DNA from: Cornus controversa
Taxonomy: Eukaryota; Streptophyta; Magnoliopsida; Cornales; Cornaceae
Reading direction: 5' to 3'
DNA: 64,000 nucleotides
NCBI GenBank assembly: GCA_026545225.1
Contig: CM048849.1
Coordinates: 14,391,541-14,455,540 of the forward strand
Under the pieces are notes generated by a model. The model searched no databases. It saw only the letters and a list, made by a program, of their open reading frames with translations, and was not told the DNA's origin. Position numbers and translations under genes: made by a program. How positions within the stretch are numbered: the stretch's first letter is position 1; every line of letters starts with the position of its first letter. Positions 47,654 through 59,508 of this stretch are shown here, piece after piece.

Positions 47654-50494
47654 TCACGAGTCAAAATACACGGGATCCGTCAAAGTGACGACATCCACGT
47701 ATTCGATGGTGACTTGGTCACCCACACACACTTTTAAGCGCTGCCCGTTTACTTTGAACAACGAGCCGTCTTTCAAGTCCTTCAATTCCACCTCTCCGTG
47801 GGGAGCGGCGGAATTAACCAACGGAGGAAAGGGGTCTCTCGAAAATCTCCATTTAGGCAAATCCATGACAGTATTAACATCGAGCATGGAATTGACTTCA
47901 CATATGGCTTTCTCAATGTCAAAATCATCACAGTTGAAGTGATTTAGGCATGCCTCTAAAGGATCCTTGGAAAGAATAGAAGGAAGTGCTTCTTGAACAA
48001 GGTCTTCCACAACATCGACACAAAAGCACTCACTTTCATCGTCGGATGTGTGGTGGGAAGCATTGAAGATGTTCAAACGGACTTTCATATTCCCAAAAGA
48101 GATGTCCATCACTCCTGTACGGCAATTAACGCAAGCGTTTGCCGTGGCCAAGAATGGATGACCTAGAATGATAGGAATATGACGATTCGGATTTTGGACC
48201 GGTTCCGTGTCAAGGACTATGAAGTCCACCGGAAAATAAAATTTGTCCACTTGAATGATGACATCCTCAATGATGCCAAGTGGTTACTTCACCGAACGGT
48301 CGGCAAGTTGCAACACAACCGTGGTATGCTTGAGTTCCCCCAAACCTAGTTGTTGGTAAACTGAGAATGGAAGCAAATTGACACTAGCCCCTAGATCAAG
48401 AAGTGCTTTTTCAAAAGATTGATTTCCGATGGTGCACGAAATGGTCGGAGCACCCGGATCTTTGAATTTAGGAGGGGCTTGGTGTTGGAAAATGGAGCTT
48501 ATGTGCTCAGTTAAGAGGACTTTCTTAGGAACATTATTCCTAGATTTGCGCTTTTGGGTGCACAAGTCCTTCAAGAATTTCGCATAGGAGGGAATTTGTC
48601 GAATAGCATCAAGGAGAGGGAGATTGATCTTTACTTGTTTGAAGATCTCCATCATGTCTTGGATTTTCTCTCCTTGCTTCCCGAAATGAGAAGGTTCCTT
48701 CAATCTTTGAGGAAAAGGAACCGGAGGTTCATAAGAGGTGTCAAGATTTGGAATCGATGACGACACAACTTCACTTGCCTTTCCTTTTGGATTTGAAGGG
48801 GTATTTTGCAAATTTGGATTTAACGGAAACAATTTTGGATTTAATTGGGATTCTTTTGGATTTTTAGGTTGTTCTTGGAATTCCTTTCTCTCTTCCTCCC
48901 CCACCTTGGAGTTAATGATTTTACCACTCCTCAAGGTTGTGATTGATTGAACTTGCTCTGGAAGAGCATTACAAGTTGAAGATGATGGATCTTCAATCAT
49001 ATGGACACCTTTGGGATTCGCCACCGGTTGACTCGGCAACTTACCTTCCTCCCTTCTATTTAAGGCATTAGCTAGTTGCCCGATTTGAGCTTCTAACCTA
49101 GCCATAGATTGAGCATTGGCTTCAAGCTTAGAGATTGATTGAGAGTGAGTTTGCAATAAGCGGGTGTTGGCCTCAAGATTGTTTATCACTCTTTCTTCAA
49201 AGCTTTGGCTTCTCGGAGGAGGTGGTGGTTGTTGGTAATTAGATCTTTGATTGTAAGGTTGAGGGTTTGGCCTATAATGAGGCTGTTGAGAGGGGGAATT
49301 AAAAGAGTTTTGCCCTTGGAAAGAGGGACTTGATTCTTGAGGTTTCCATGAAAAAGCCGGATGGTTCTTGTAACCAGGATTGTACGTGTTTGAATATGGA
49401 TCATTCATTTGTTTAGAGTACAAGGCATTCGCTTGCTCTTGAGCATAATCGGGAGATTGCCCGGCAATAGGACAATCTCGCACGAAATGTGAAGTACTAT
49501 AGCAAAACGAACACCCTTCCTGATTTTGGACAGATTGGTTTGGAGTAGGCAGCCCATTTTTCATGATTAAATCCATTTTTCGGGATAGGGCTTCTACTTG
49601 CATAGCAACCTCATCCACCCGTGATATTTCATGCACTCCTCTACAAGGTTGGGTGGCCTTCCCTTTCCTAGTGGAGGAGCGTTGAGCTGAATTGTTGCTT
49701 AGGGTTTGAAAAAGTTTCCATGCCTCATCGGGGCTTTTCAAAAGATATCCACCCCCACACGCGGAGTCTATCATTTGTCTGTGTTGCTCACTCACCCCAT
49801 CATAAAAACTTTGCACTAGCTGCCATTTTGGGACAGCATGATGCGGACAAGATTTTAAAAGATCCTTTAACCTCTCCCACGTCTCATGGAATTGTTCTTG
49901 GTCAATTTGGGTGAATCCGGTGATTGCTCGCCGAATATCACTTGTCTTACCCATTGGGAAGTATTTTTTCAAGAACTCTATTTGCATCTCCGCCCAAGAA
50001 TGGATTGAGTTAGGTTCTAAGGAGCTGAACCAACTTCTAGCTTTATCTTTTAGGGAGAAGGGGAACATACGCAGCTTTAGATCATCCTCCGTAAAGTGTG
50101 GTACACGAATAGTGGAACACACGGAAAAGAAATAATCTAAGTGCCGGTACGGATCCTCATTAGGAAGACCGTGGAAGCTATTAAGAAGATTGATGGTGGA
50201 GGACTTTATTTCGAATTGATTTGCCGCCACATTCGGAAATTGAATACATGAAGGTACTTCAAATGTAGTCGGAAGGTAAAAGTCCATAAGCAACTCTCCT
50301 TGAGGAGGTGGTGGTGGAGGTGGTTGTTCATGATTAAAAGGAGGTAGTCCGGGAGGTTGTCTCTCATTTGGATCCATGTTTTCAGTCCTAGGCAATATAG
50401 GGTCCCTAGAGGTTCCTCTACGTTGTCTAAGTGTTCGTTCAAGTTCAATGTTACACGGAAGCAAAGGAAGTGACAAGGACCGTCTACCTAGCAT
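47654..50494 (-). pseudogene. Athila-B gag-protease fused in frame to the pol C-terminus
   Basis: Residues 1-736 correspond to the Athila-A gag, CCHC knuckle and protease (DLGAS retained). A single TAA (48286-48284; CAA in Athila-A) interrupts, and the same frame continues to 47654. At about 47821-47824 the text jumps from the region after the protease straight to the last 60 residues of pol. This removes about 2.8 kb holding RT, RNase H and integrase without breaking the frame. Without the one nonsense codon the product would be a gag-protease protein only, so the element could move only with enzymes supplied by a relative such as Athila-A. Confidence 0.92.
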
Positions 50495-50754
50495 GCATTA
50501 ACAATCGAACAACACCTCAATACATAAAGTAACAATAATCTATACAAAAAGAATGAATGAATTCAAACCACTAATTTTAGGCGTTATACTCATAAAGGGT
50601 TCCAAGTTTACTTCTCTTTGATGCCCACTATGTGGTATACCTAAAATCAAGAAGTTTGAGAAATAAGAACAAAATATATACAAAGAGAATGAAAGAATTT
50701 CTAGCCTAAGAATTAAACCAGATTTAATCTTCCAATGGTGACAATAAAACCGTA

Positions 50755-50773
50755 GTCCCCGGCAACGGCGCCA
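50755..50773 (-). other. Primer binding site of Athila-B
   Basis: Same 19-mer as at 7066-7084, TGGCGCCGTTGCCGGGGAC on the minus strand, six bases from the LTR. Confidence 0.9.
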
Positions 50774-50779
50774 AAATTT

Positions 50780-52200
50780 TGATGTAGTCGGAACTAAATT
50801 ATATTGTAAGCTTAATTTTGCCCTTTTTATCAAAATATAATTTAACCACTCGCAAGAGCACGAATCTTTGTAGATAAGGTTCTATATAGAGGGTATCGAT
50901 CCCACGAGGACTAGTCGCAATTGTCTTAAAGGAAGATTAATTCTACTTTAATTCGAAAAACAGATTTTTGAATTTGTGTTTAAAAACTATTGCATGAATG
51001 AAATGACAAGAAAAGTAAAGAGTTTAAAGTTGGGAGAGAGAACTAGGGTTGGTTTCCACCACTAGCCATTCACATGTTCATAAGTGTAGCAAGCATGGGA
51101 ATCATTAATTAAATGCCTAACAATGTCATTAGGCTTGTGACCTCAATGACATATCAAAAGGTCAATGTGTGTGCTAACCTATCATAATCCATCTTCAACA
51201 AGCATAGCTCTTCAACCTAACTAACTACCTAATTACTCTACTCTCTAAGTGAACACTACATGCATCCAAACTACCTTGTCTTGGCATGGTCTATACAAAC
51301 TAACATCACACATTCATTTAAACACCATTATCTAGCCATCATTTGCACTTCTTGTGGAATATGCAAATGTTGTGCATTCAAGTGACAAAATCTACTCTAA
51401 GACAAGAATAAATTCCAAATCAAATGAATATATATAAGAGATGTATTTGTGTACATAATCACTAGGCTAAATAATCAACATTTAATTACAAATCCCAAGA
51501 GCTACAAAGATAAACAAGTTTACATGGCTAGGGGTTGAAACCAACACCCTAGTAGAAGAGTTAGTTACTCATGGTTGCCTTGCACCCTTCCATTGATGAA
51601 GAAAGTGAAGCTTCTTGGTCTGGTTCAGCTTCTCCTCCTCCTCTCCCGAAGGTCTCTCCTCTTGTATCTTGATGTGTGTTGAGAGATATGAGATATGTAT
51701 GGCTTTTTGGTGCTTTTTGGCTCCTTTTTCTCCTTTGGGGCCCACCATATATATATATATATCATTATATATATCTCTTGTATCAAGAAGGCCCCCAAAA
51801 GTCTTGTTCAAGTCAGACAATCCCCCTAAGTCGTGCAAAAAGGGGGATTTTGTTGCAAGTGGGAGAGCAGGTGAGCAAGTGGCCAAGTGGGCTCTGCAGC
51901 ATCTCGATTGATCGAGATTGAATCTCGATTGATCGAGATTTCGATCAATCGAAATGAGATCTCGATCAATCGAGATTTCGATTAATCGAGATCAACATCT
52001 CGATTGATCGAGATGCCTTGGGCTGCATTTTCTGATTTCTTCTCTTGACTGCAGAAAGCTTCCAACTTTGCTCCATTTACTCCAATACCTGCAAAACATA
52101 AAAAACACAAAAATACCGTAAATATATCTCGGTAAACGCAAAAACGGAACTAACGTATGTAAGAAAGAGGGTTCAAATGCATAGAATTGAACACTTATCA
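50780..52200 (-). repeat. 5' LTR of Athila-B (1421 bp)
   Basis: TGATAAGTG...CATCA ends; TATA/(TA)n region at 51745-51780; palindrome array at 51900-52015. It is joined directly to the flank tctat (52201-52205). Confidence 0.92.
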
Positions 52201-52516
52201 TCTATAAATATACATAGTGGGTTATGTAGATTTATACATCTGTTTATACAACTATACATGTATGAATACACACATATATATGCATAGAATTGTATATAAT
52301 TTAAATCCAAAATTCACAATTATACTTAATACAGTTCTTCACTGTTATTAAGAATCCAACAATTTCCTATATGATTGTACAGACGAATTATACCGTTCAA
52401 AATTATAGAATTCATAGATATGTGTCATTATATTTCTATTACAAATTGTGGAAATTCGTGATTCTCTGCCTAATTCCTAGGAATTAATTGTTGATTATTT
52501 GCCTGATTCCTATGAA
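52201..52516. repeat. Original-site copy of the 316-bp duplication
   Basis: Continuous with the copia element at 52447-56998, so this copy is in its native context; the displaced copy is 42171-42486. Confidence 0.9.
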
Positions 52517-52753
52517 TTAGTTGCTGATTCTCTTCCTGATTCCTAGGAATTAATTGTTGAGATTAGTTACTGATTCTCTGCCTGATTTGTTGTTTCCTAT
52601 TTTATAGCTTTCCTATTTTTAGCTTGCTAGATTAATGGTGTAATTAGTTACTTGATTTGAGGAAAAGATTCTCTCCTTCCTCTATATATAGTCATGTAAA
52701 TACTGTTCAGAATGTAACGAGAATATTAAAGAATTCAATCTCATCTTTCTACA
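52447..52753 (+). repeat. Copia 5' LTR
   Basis: TGTGGAAA...CTTTCTACA; TATATATAG at 52683-52691 as the likely TATA. Confidence 0.93.
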
Positions 52754-52800
52754 TGGTATCAGAGCCTTGTCTCTAAAACCAATTATGTATTATTTTTCTG

Positions 52801-55800
52801 GTGACCAAAATTCGTCATGTCCACGGAAAAAGACACGGAAAAAGTCTCTTCCTATCAGAAGTTACTCGGGTTCCACGAGTATCCATGGCTCAACAGTGGC
52901 AGCAACTTGACGTGCTTGAAGACCAGAAATGGAACTGCCCAAATGACACCAAGAAGTTTAGAGAATTCGTGGAAAAGAAAAGAATTTATAAGTTCCTGTT
53001 GGGACTTAACAAGAATTTAGATGAGGTTCAAGGAAGAATACTAGGGATAAAACCCTTGCTGAGCATCCGAGAAGTCTTCTCCAAGGTGCGCAGAGAATAG
53101 AGCAGGAAGAAAGTAATGTTGGGAGAGTCAACCATCACTCTACATCTGATAACTCATCAACCTTAGACGCCCGAGGAGTCCAGAACACAAGCGATGATAA
53201 TCGGAAAAAGAAGGGAAGACTATGGTGTGACCACTGCCGAAAACCAGGCCACACCCGTGAGACATGCTGGAAAATCCATGGCAGGCCTGCAGATTGGAAG
53301 CCCTTAAGACTTGCTCTTGACAAAGAAAACAGCGAAAACCATGTGGCTGCTGAAGAAGGACCTCTTACCTCCACGGAATCCAGTCCTTTCAACAAGGAAC
53401 AACCTGAAGCACTTCTAAAGATGTTCTCACAACAAGCATCTACTTAGAATACCATCGGAACAGGATCTTTGACACACAAAGGTAATTACTTGAGTGCTAT
53501 CACTATTAATTCAGAAAATAGGGGTACATGGATAGTAGACTCTGGTGCGTCTGATCATATGACAGGAGACGTCTCTCTTTTCTAGAATTACAACCTGTGT
53601 CGACAAGGTCTTACTATAAAAATAGCCGATGGATCTCTTTCTAAAGTGGCTAGGACAGGTTATATCATTATTTCAAAGGACCTGACTTTAAATTATGTTC
53701 TCCATGTTCCCAATCTGGACTGCAATCTTTTGTCAGTGAGCAAACTTTCTCAAGGACTTAACTATGTTGCTAAATTCTTCTCGGATTTGTGTGAATTTCA
53801 AGTTTTGGATTCAGGGAGGACGATTGGCAGTGCTAGGATGTGCTCGGGCCATTATCTTCTCAAGAATGATGAACCTCCTAGAAGACAAACTCACAATGCG
53901 GTATGTGTTGAGTCCAAAAGTCACTCAAATAAAAGTATAGTTTCTTTTTCCAATAAGGATAGTGCAGTCATGTTATGGCACTATCATCTAGGTCATCCTA
54001 ATTTCTTATATCTCCAAAAGTTATTTCCATCCTTGTTTATGAATAAAAATCCGAAATTGTTTCAATGTGAGGTGTGTCAATTTTCAAAGCATGTTCGTAC
54101 CTCTTACCACATTAAACCATACAAAGCATCTTATCTTTTTTCTATGATTCATAGTGATGTGTTTGGGCCATCTAGAATAAAAAATATTACTGGTACTAGA
54201 TGGTTTGTGTCTTTTGTAGATGATCACACCAGAATTACATAGTTGTTTCTCATAAAAGAAAAATCTGAAGTCGATCAAATTTTTAGAAATTTCAGCAATA
54301 TGGTTAAACTTAATTTCAAACAAAAATACAAGTGTTGAAAACTGACAATGCAAAAGAGTATTTTGAGACAATTCTGGGTGATTATCTTAGAAGTCAGGGC
54401 ATTGTTTATCAAAGTTCTTGTGTTGACACACCTCAACAAAATGGGGTGGCAAAAAGAAAAAACTGACATATTCTAAAAGTTGCCCTATCACTCATGTTCA
54501 CCACATGTGTTCAAAAATATTTTTGGGGAGATGCAGTCTTAACAGCTCCTTACTTGATAAATAGGATACCCTTGCAAGTCTTGAAATTTCAAACACCTTA
54601 CCAGGTTTTTCTTCAATTTTTCCCTACTATCGGAGTCTTGTCCACTCTTCCTTTCAAGGTATTTGGTTGTTCAACATTCGTGCATATCCATAGCCAATAC
54701 CATAGTAAACTTGATTCTAAGGCTCTCAAAAGTATATTTGTGGGGTACTCTTCAAATCAGAAAGGGTATAAATGTTATTCCCCAGTCACTCGAAGATTCT
54801 ACAATTCCATGTCACATTCTTTGAGCATCAACCTTTCTACTCCAAAACTGATATTCTAGGGGAGAACTTCACTCGAGAATATCAGCTTCAGAACATTGAT
54901 GCCTTAGATTGGACTTACGATCATGATACATCTCCAATCGAGTCACCTCAACCATCCCAAACCGATACAGATCAAAATCCTAGCCCAAGCCCAAGTCGTG
55001 ATGTCCATTTCGAGCTTGACACTCCAATAAGATACCAAATTCCCCAGCGTTCCATTCACACACATCTTGCAGAAGCTAGTGAGTTACGTGTCTATACTAG
55101 GCAGAACAAGACTAGAGAGGATAAATAACTGCAGCTAACCGATCACGATCATGAGTCCAACCAGGGTCTGGAATCACAAAATTCACTAGGTAATACTAGT
55201 CACGAACTTGCTTCCAACAATATGCCTGATGAAGATCTTGATAGACCTATCGCCTTGAAAAAAGGCACTCGATCTTGCACTAATCATCTAATTTATAATT
55301 TTATCTTATATGAGAGATTGTCACACAGTCACCATACCTTTGTTAGTAATCTTGACAGAACACAGGTTCCTAGATCAATACATGAAGCTCTTAGCATACC
55401 TGAATGGAAGGAGGCTGTTTGGGAAGAAATTCGAGCTCTAGAAAAGAATGGGACTTGAGTGATGTCTGAGTTGCCATCGGGAAAACGTCCTATAGGTTGC
55501 AAGTGGATTTTCACTATCAAACATAATTCAGATGGGAGTATCAACATATTTAAGGCTCGTCTGGTGGCTAAAGGGTTCACACAATCCTATGGGATTGATT
55601 ACCAAGAGACTTTTGCACCTGTAGCTAAACTCAATACTATTCGGGTATTGCTCTCACTTGCTTCCAACCTTGACTGGCCACTTTATCAGCTAGATGTGAA
55701 GAATGCATTCCTTAATGGTGATCTTGAAGAGGAAGTGTACATAGAGATTCCTCCTGGTTTTGATACTCTAGCTAATCTCAACAAAGTCTGTAAACTCAAG

Positions 55801-56690
55801 AAGTCTTTGTACGAACTCAAACAGTCACTGAGAGCATGGTTTGATAAGTTTACCAAGGCTGTAAAGAAGTTTGGGTATGATCAGTGCCAGACAGACCATA
55901 CTATGTTTGTCAAACATTCATCCTCACGAAAGAAAGCAATACTCATTGTGTATGTCGATGACATTATTCTAACTGGGGATCATGATGAATAAATTCTAAA
56001 GCTCAAAAGCTTCTTAGCTAAAGAGTTCGAGATCAAAGATTTGGGCAATCTCAAATACTTCCTTGGCATGGAAGTAGCTCGGTCTAAGGGAGGTATTTCA
56101 GTTTCTCAATGAAAGTATGTACTAGATCTCTTGAAAGAAACAGGAATGCTTGGATGTAAACCAGCGAACACTTCTATGGACTCCACTACAAAATTACGTA
56201 GCAAAGACAGTAGTGCACCCGTTGACAAAGGGAAACTCATATATCTGTCTCATACTAGACTAGATATCAGCTTTGCTGTAAGTATGGTGAGTCAATTCAT
56301 GAACAACCCAACAGAAGAGCACATGGACTCAGTATACAGGATTCAGAAATACTTGAAGATGACACCAAGACAAGGATTGTTCTTCCAGAAGACAGCAAAC
56401 AAGGAAGTTAGAATACTTACTGATACAGATTCGACAGGTTCTGTAACTGATAGGTGATCAACCTCAGGTTACTGCACTTATGTTTGGGGTAATTTAGTTA
56501 CTTGGTGAAGTAAAAAGCAATAAGTAGTGTCACCCAGCAACTCGAAAGCAGAATTTAGAGCTCTTGCAAATGGCATTTGTGAGGGAATTTGGTTGAAAAG
56601 AATGCTCTATGAGCTAGGAGTTCCTATCTTGGGTCCATAAAGGTGTTTTGTGATAATCAGTCGGCAACATCTACAACCTAGCTTGAGGAG
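52801..56690 (+). pseudogene. Copia gag-pol polyprotein, many stops
   Basis: Gag with a CCHC knuckle (CDHCRKPGHTRETC) near 53224-53265; protease with WIVDSGASDHMTG near 53530; GAG-pre-integrase HYHLGHPN and CEVCQFSKH; integrase core with HSDVFGP and LKTDNAKEYF. The third catalytic position reads VAKRKN where the family has VAERKN, so the essential Glu is lost. RT has GCKWIFTIKH, KARLVAKGFTQ, YQLDVKNAFLNG and an intact YVDD. RNase H (about 56430-56680) is truncated by stops. In-frame stops include 53098-53100, 54240-54242, 55456-55458, 55990-55992 and 56455-56457; a frame change lies near 54330. Many stops sit where the family has Trp or Arg (TGG or CGA). The element is dead. Confidence 0.93.
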
Positions 56691-56693
56691 GAG

Positions 56694-56998
56694 TGTGGAA
56701 ATCCGTGATTCTCTGCCTGATTCCTAAGAATTAGTTGATGATTCTCTTACTGATTCCTAGGAATTTGTTGTCGATTCTCTTCCTGATTCCTAGGAATTAG
56801 TTGCTGATTCTCTGCCTGATTAGTTGTTGATTAGTTGTTTCCTATTTTATAGCTTTCCTATTTTTAGCTTGCTAGATTAGTGGTGTAATTAGTTACTTGA
56901 TTTGAGGAAAAGATTCTCTCCTTCCTCTATATATAGTCATGTAAATACTGTTCAGAATGTAATGAGAATATTAAAGAATTTAATCTCATCTTTCTACA
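56694..56998 (+). repeat. Copia 3' LTR
   Basis: Same ends as the 5' copy, directly after the purine tract. Confidence 0.93.
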
Positions 56999-57002
56999 CA
57001 AA

Positions 57003-58036
57003 TAAGCTGTGTTTGAATTTCCCTCCCAAAAAAAATCATCTAATGGTAAAAAATGCTTAAAAATCAGTCTTACGGTTTAAAATATCTATGCCTATCTACG
57101 GTCTAAAATAACTCTCTTAATCTACGATCTAACGGTCATGATTTACTCACTACATTCACACCTAAATTCACATAGACATCCAACTACCTCTTTATTTATT
57201 TATTCTTTTTCACTTCTAGCCTCTCTCCCACGTTTCTCCCTCACCTTCTTTCTTTATTTATTCTACCCCCCCTCCCCCCACTTTCGGCTCTCTCTCTACA
57301 TCACTCTATCTCTATATCACTCTTCCACTCATTCTTTTCTTTTATTTCTTTTCTCTCTCCTCTCGTCTCTCACCCCACCGACAGTAGTTTTTGCCTCTCT
57401 CCCTCTTTGTTTCAATGGAGGTGCTCTCGGCAGTAGAGGTTATGGGTTTTTGATGGTGTGGCATTTGATGGAGGCTGGAGAAGAAATGGGTGGGGTGAAA
57501 TGGTGTTGAAATGGTGAAGTTGTTGGTGGCTCGGTAGTAGCAGCGGGGAGTGATGGGTCTTCTCGGTGGTTGTGCATGGTGGTTGTGGTGTTGCCGTACG
57601 GTGCATGGTGGCTATCCATGGGCAAGTGGCTATAACCAGGCCACAGTTCATCTCCCAACCGAGCACCGTTGCTGACTTTTCATGCTAGAACCACCATTGG
57701 AATAGACCCATAAGCTCCATCAAAATCCATCACCGAGAAAAGACCCACCATCGAACCACCTGCCGGAGCACCCCAACCCGAACCATCCATGTCCACCACG
57801 CATTGAAGCTCCACATCAACTCCGACCATGCACCGCTGCCCACTACAATGAAGCTTCTCATCAGAGCCATCATCTCAACCATTGTTCATCATCTTCTTTG
57901 GCAAGTCACCAAGGTATTACCAGGCCACGGTACATCTCCTAACCGAGCACCGTTGCCAACTTCTCCTGCCAGAACCACCATTGGAACAGACCCACAAGCT
58001 CCACCAAAATCTGTACCACCTGTTCGGGTTAGGGTA
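57003..58036. other. Pyrimidine-rich then repetitive non-coding DNA
   Basis: C/T-rich tract (57180-57410), then a G-rich GGTGG-type stretch, then two diverged copies of a 95-bp segment (57636-57730 and 57920-58014, sharing CCGAGCACCGTTGC). Frames here are low-complexity (Thr/Pro/His rich), and I do not call a gene. Confidence 0.5.
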
Positions 58037-58371
58037 TGCTAGATACCACTCTCATGTTTGTTGTGTTCAGGTGGCACTCTTAACAGGATGTGTCTTAGCC
58101 CGTAAAAGATTAAAAAGTTTGTTCTCAACACCAATTGGATTTAGGTGAGATGACGGCTTAAGATCTGACAAGTGGTATCAGAGCAAGGTTACAATTTTGA
58201 CTCACGTGAGTGCCATTATGTGAAGGAGTGTTGTTGGATACCACTCTCATGTTTGTTGTGTTTATGTGACACTCTTAACAGGATGTGTGTTAGCCCGTAA
58301 AAGATTAAAAAGTTTATCCTCCTTAATACCAATAGGTTTTAGGTGAGATGACGGCTTAAGATCTGACAAGT
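58037..58371 (+). mobile_element. Small TRIM (about 335 bp)
   Basis: LTR 1 (about 58037-58170) and LTR 2 (about 58232-58368) share GATACCACTCTCATGTTTGT and TTAGCCCGTAAAAGATTAAA. Between them are TGGTATCAGAGC (58173-58184), about 50 bp of spacer, and a GAAGGAG purine tract before LTR 2. The flanking 5-mers gggta (58032-58036) and gggta (58372-58376) match. If they are the target repeat the LTR ends ACAAGT, unusual for an LTR; otherwise it ends CTGACA at 58368. Confidence 0.75.
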
Positions 58372-58376
58372 GGGTA

Positions 58377-59477
58377 TATATATCATCTACCCTCATCTAC
58401 TCGCACCACCATGGTCGTGCATGCACACCATTAAAACTAATGTTCATCATCTCTATCGTTGCAAACCACCATCACCAACTGGAGTGGTCCATGCATCATC
58501 ACCACTGCACAAAGCTGAGAACACCACCACCATATTAATCATCTTCTCTAGCCAAGCTATGACCAATGCAACACCACTGGCACCATAGCAAAGTCCCGAA
58601 AACCCGCCAACTTCAGCATAGTCCACCCGAAGCCCATGGCTTCCATTAAGCTCCACTGCCGCGCCACCTCCACTACCGACCACAACTTCATCTTCTTTGG
58701 CCAAGCGAACCATCACAGAGCTGTTAAAGCTTCAGCCGTGACCCACATCGCATCAATGACCTATCTCAACCAAACTTCCACAATGGCTGGACCTCACCCA
58801 CCACCATGCACCACCGTGAAGCAATCATAACCAAGTATCACTGGCAAACATTATCCATCACCGTCGGAGCACCTACTGCCGACAAAGCCATAAAAACAAA
58901 AGTCACTATTGATGCCAAACTTCATCTCCATTTCAATAGCCACGACATCACAACCATCGAAGACGACCCAAGCACCATCAACCTACTGCTATGCAATTTC
59001 ACCCGAGAACACCACCATGAAGCTTCACCATCAACCAACCACCATTGCAGCTGAGGGAGAGAGAAGGAAGAGAGAGGGTGATGAGAGGAGAGAGAAAAGA
59101 TTAAATAATATATTTATGAGTTGGTGTGTGGTCGGTTGAGTAGGTAGATGGTCTATGTTATATTTATATTTATATATATTTTATGGTTATATATATTTTG
59201 GTACAAGTGTTTGGCATGCTTAGCATGCCGAGATTGAAGCACGGGTGAGAAAAGAGAGAGAAAAAGAATATATACTTGCTGCAACTTGGTGTGATTGATT
59301 TAGATGAGGTGATGGGTTGGTGTGTGGTCGGTTGAGTGGCTAGATGGTCTATATCATATTTATATATATTTTAGGGTTATATATATGATGCTATACCTGA
59401 TGTTTTCTGCATTTCAACAAAAGAATGCAACCAAAATTAAATTTTAATCCATTTGGGTCTTTCACAAAGGAAGGGGA

Positions 59478-59508
<31 letters not shown>

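Larger units (their letters stand above)
43141..52200 (-). mobile_element. Athila-B: internally deleted Athila-type element with a scrambled 3' end
   Basis: Minus order: 5' LTR (52200-50780), PBS, gag-protease and pol tail (50494-47654, RT to integrase deleted), palindrome array, candidate promoter and intron, third ORF (46439-45216), 3' region, polypurine tract (43571-43559), and the U3 half of the 3' LTR (43558-43141). By eye the two LTR copies differ at about seven positions in 417 bp, so the insertion is fairly recent. Confidence 0.92.
52447..56998 (+). mobile_element. Full-length Ty1/copia element with 5-bp TSD, decayed
   Basis: 5' LTR 52447-52753 (307 bp), PBS TGGTATCAGAGCC at 52754-52766, gag-protease-integrase-RT-RNase H in copia order, polypurine tract GAGGAGGAG (56685-56693), 3' LTR 56694-56998 (305 bp). 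Perfect flanking repeat caaat (52442-52446 and 56999-57003). The LTRs differ mainly in a repetitive first half, where short units around GATTCCTAGGAATTA vary. Confidence 0.95.

Noticed and set aside
57138-57666. Several open frames of 70-120 codons
   Set aside because: Translations of C/T-rich and GGTGG-rich tracts; compositionally biased, no homology, no gene-like start context.
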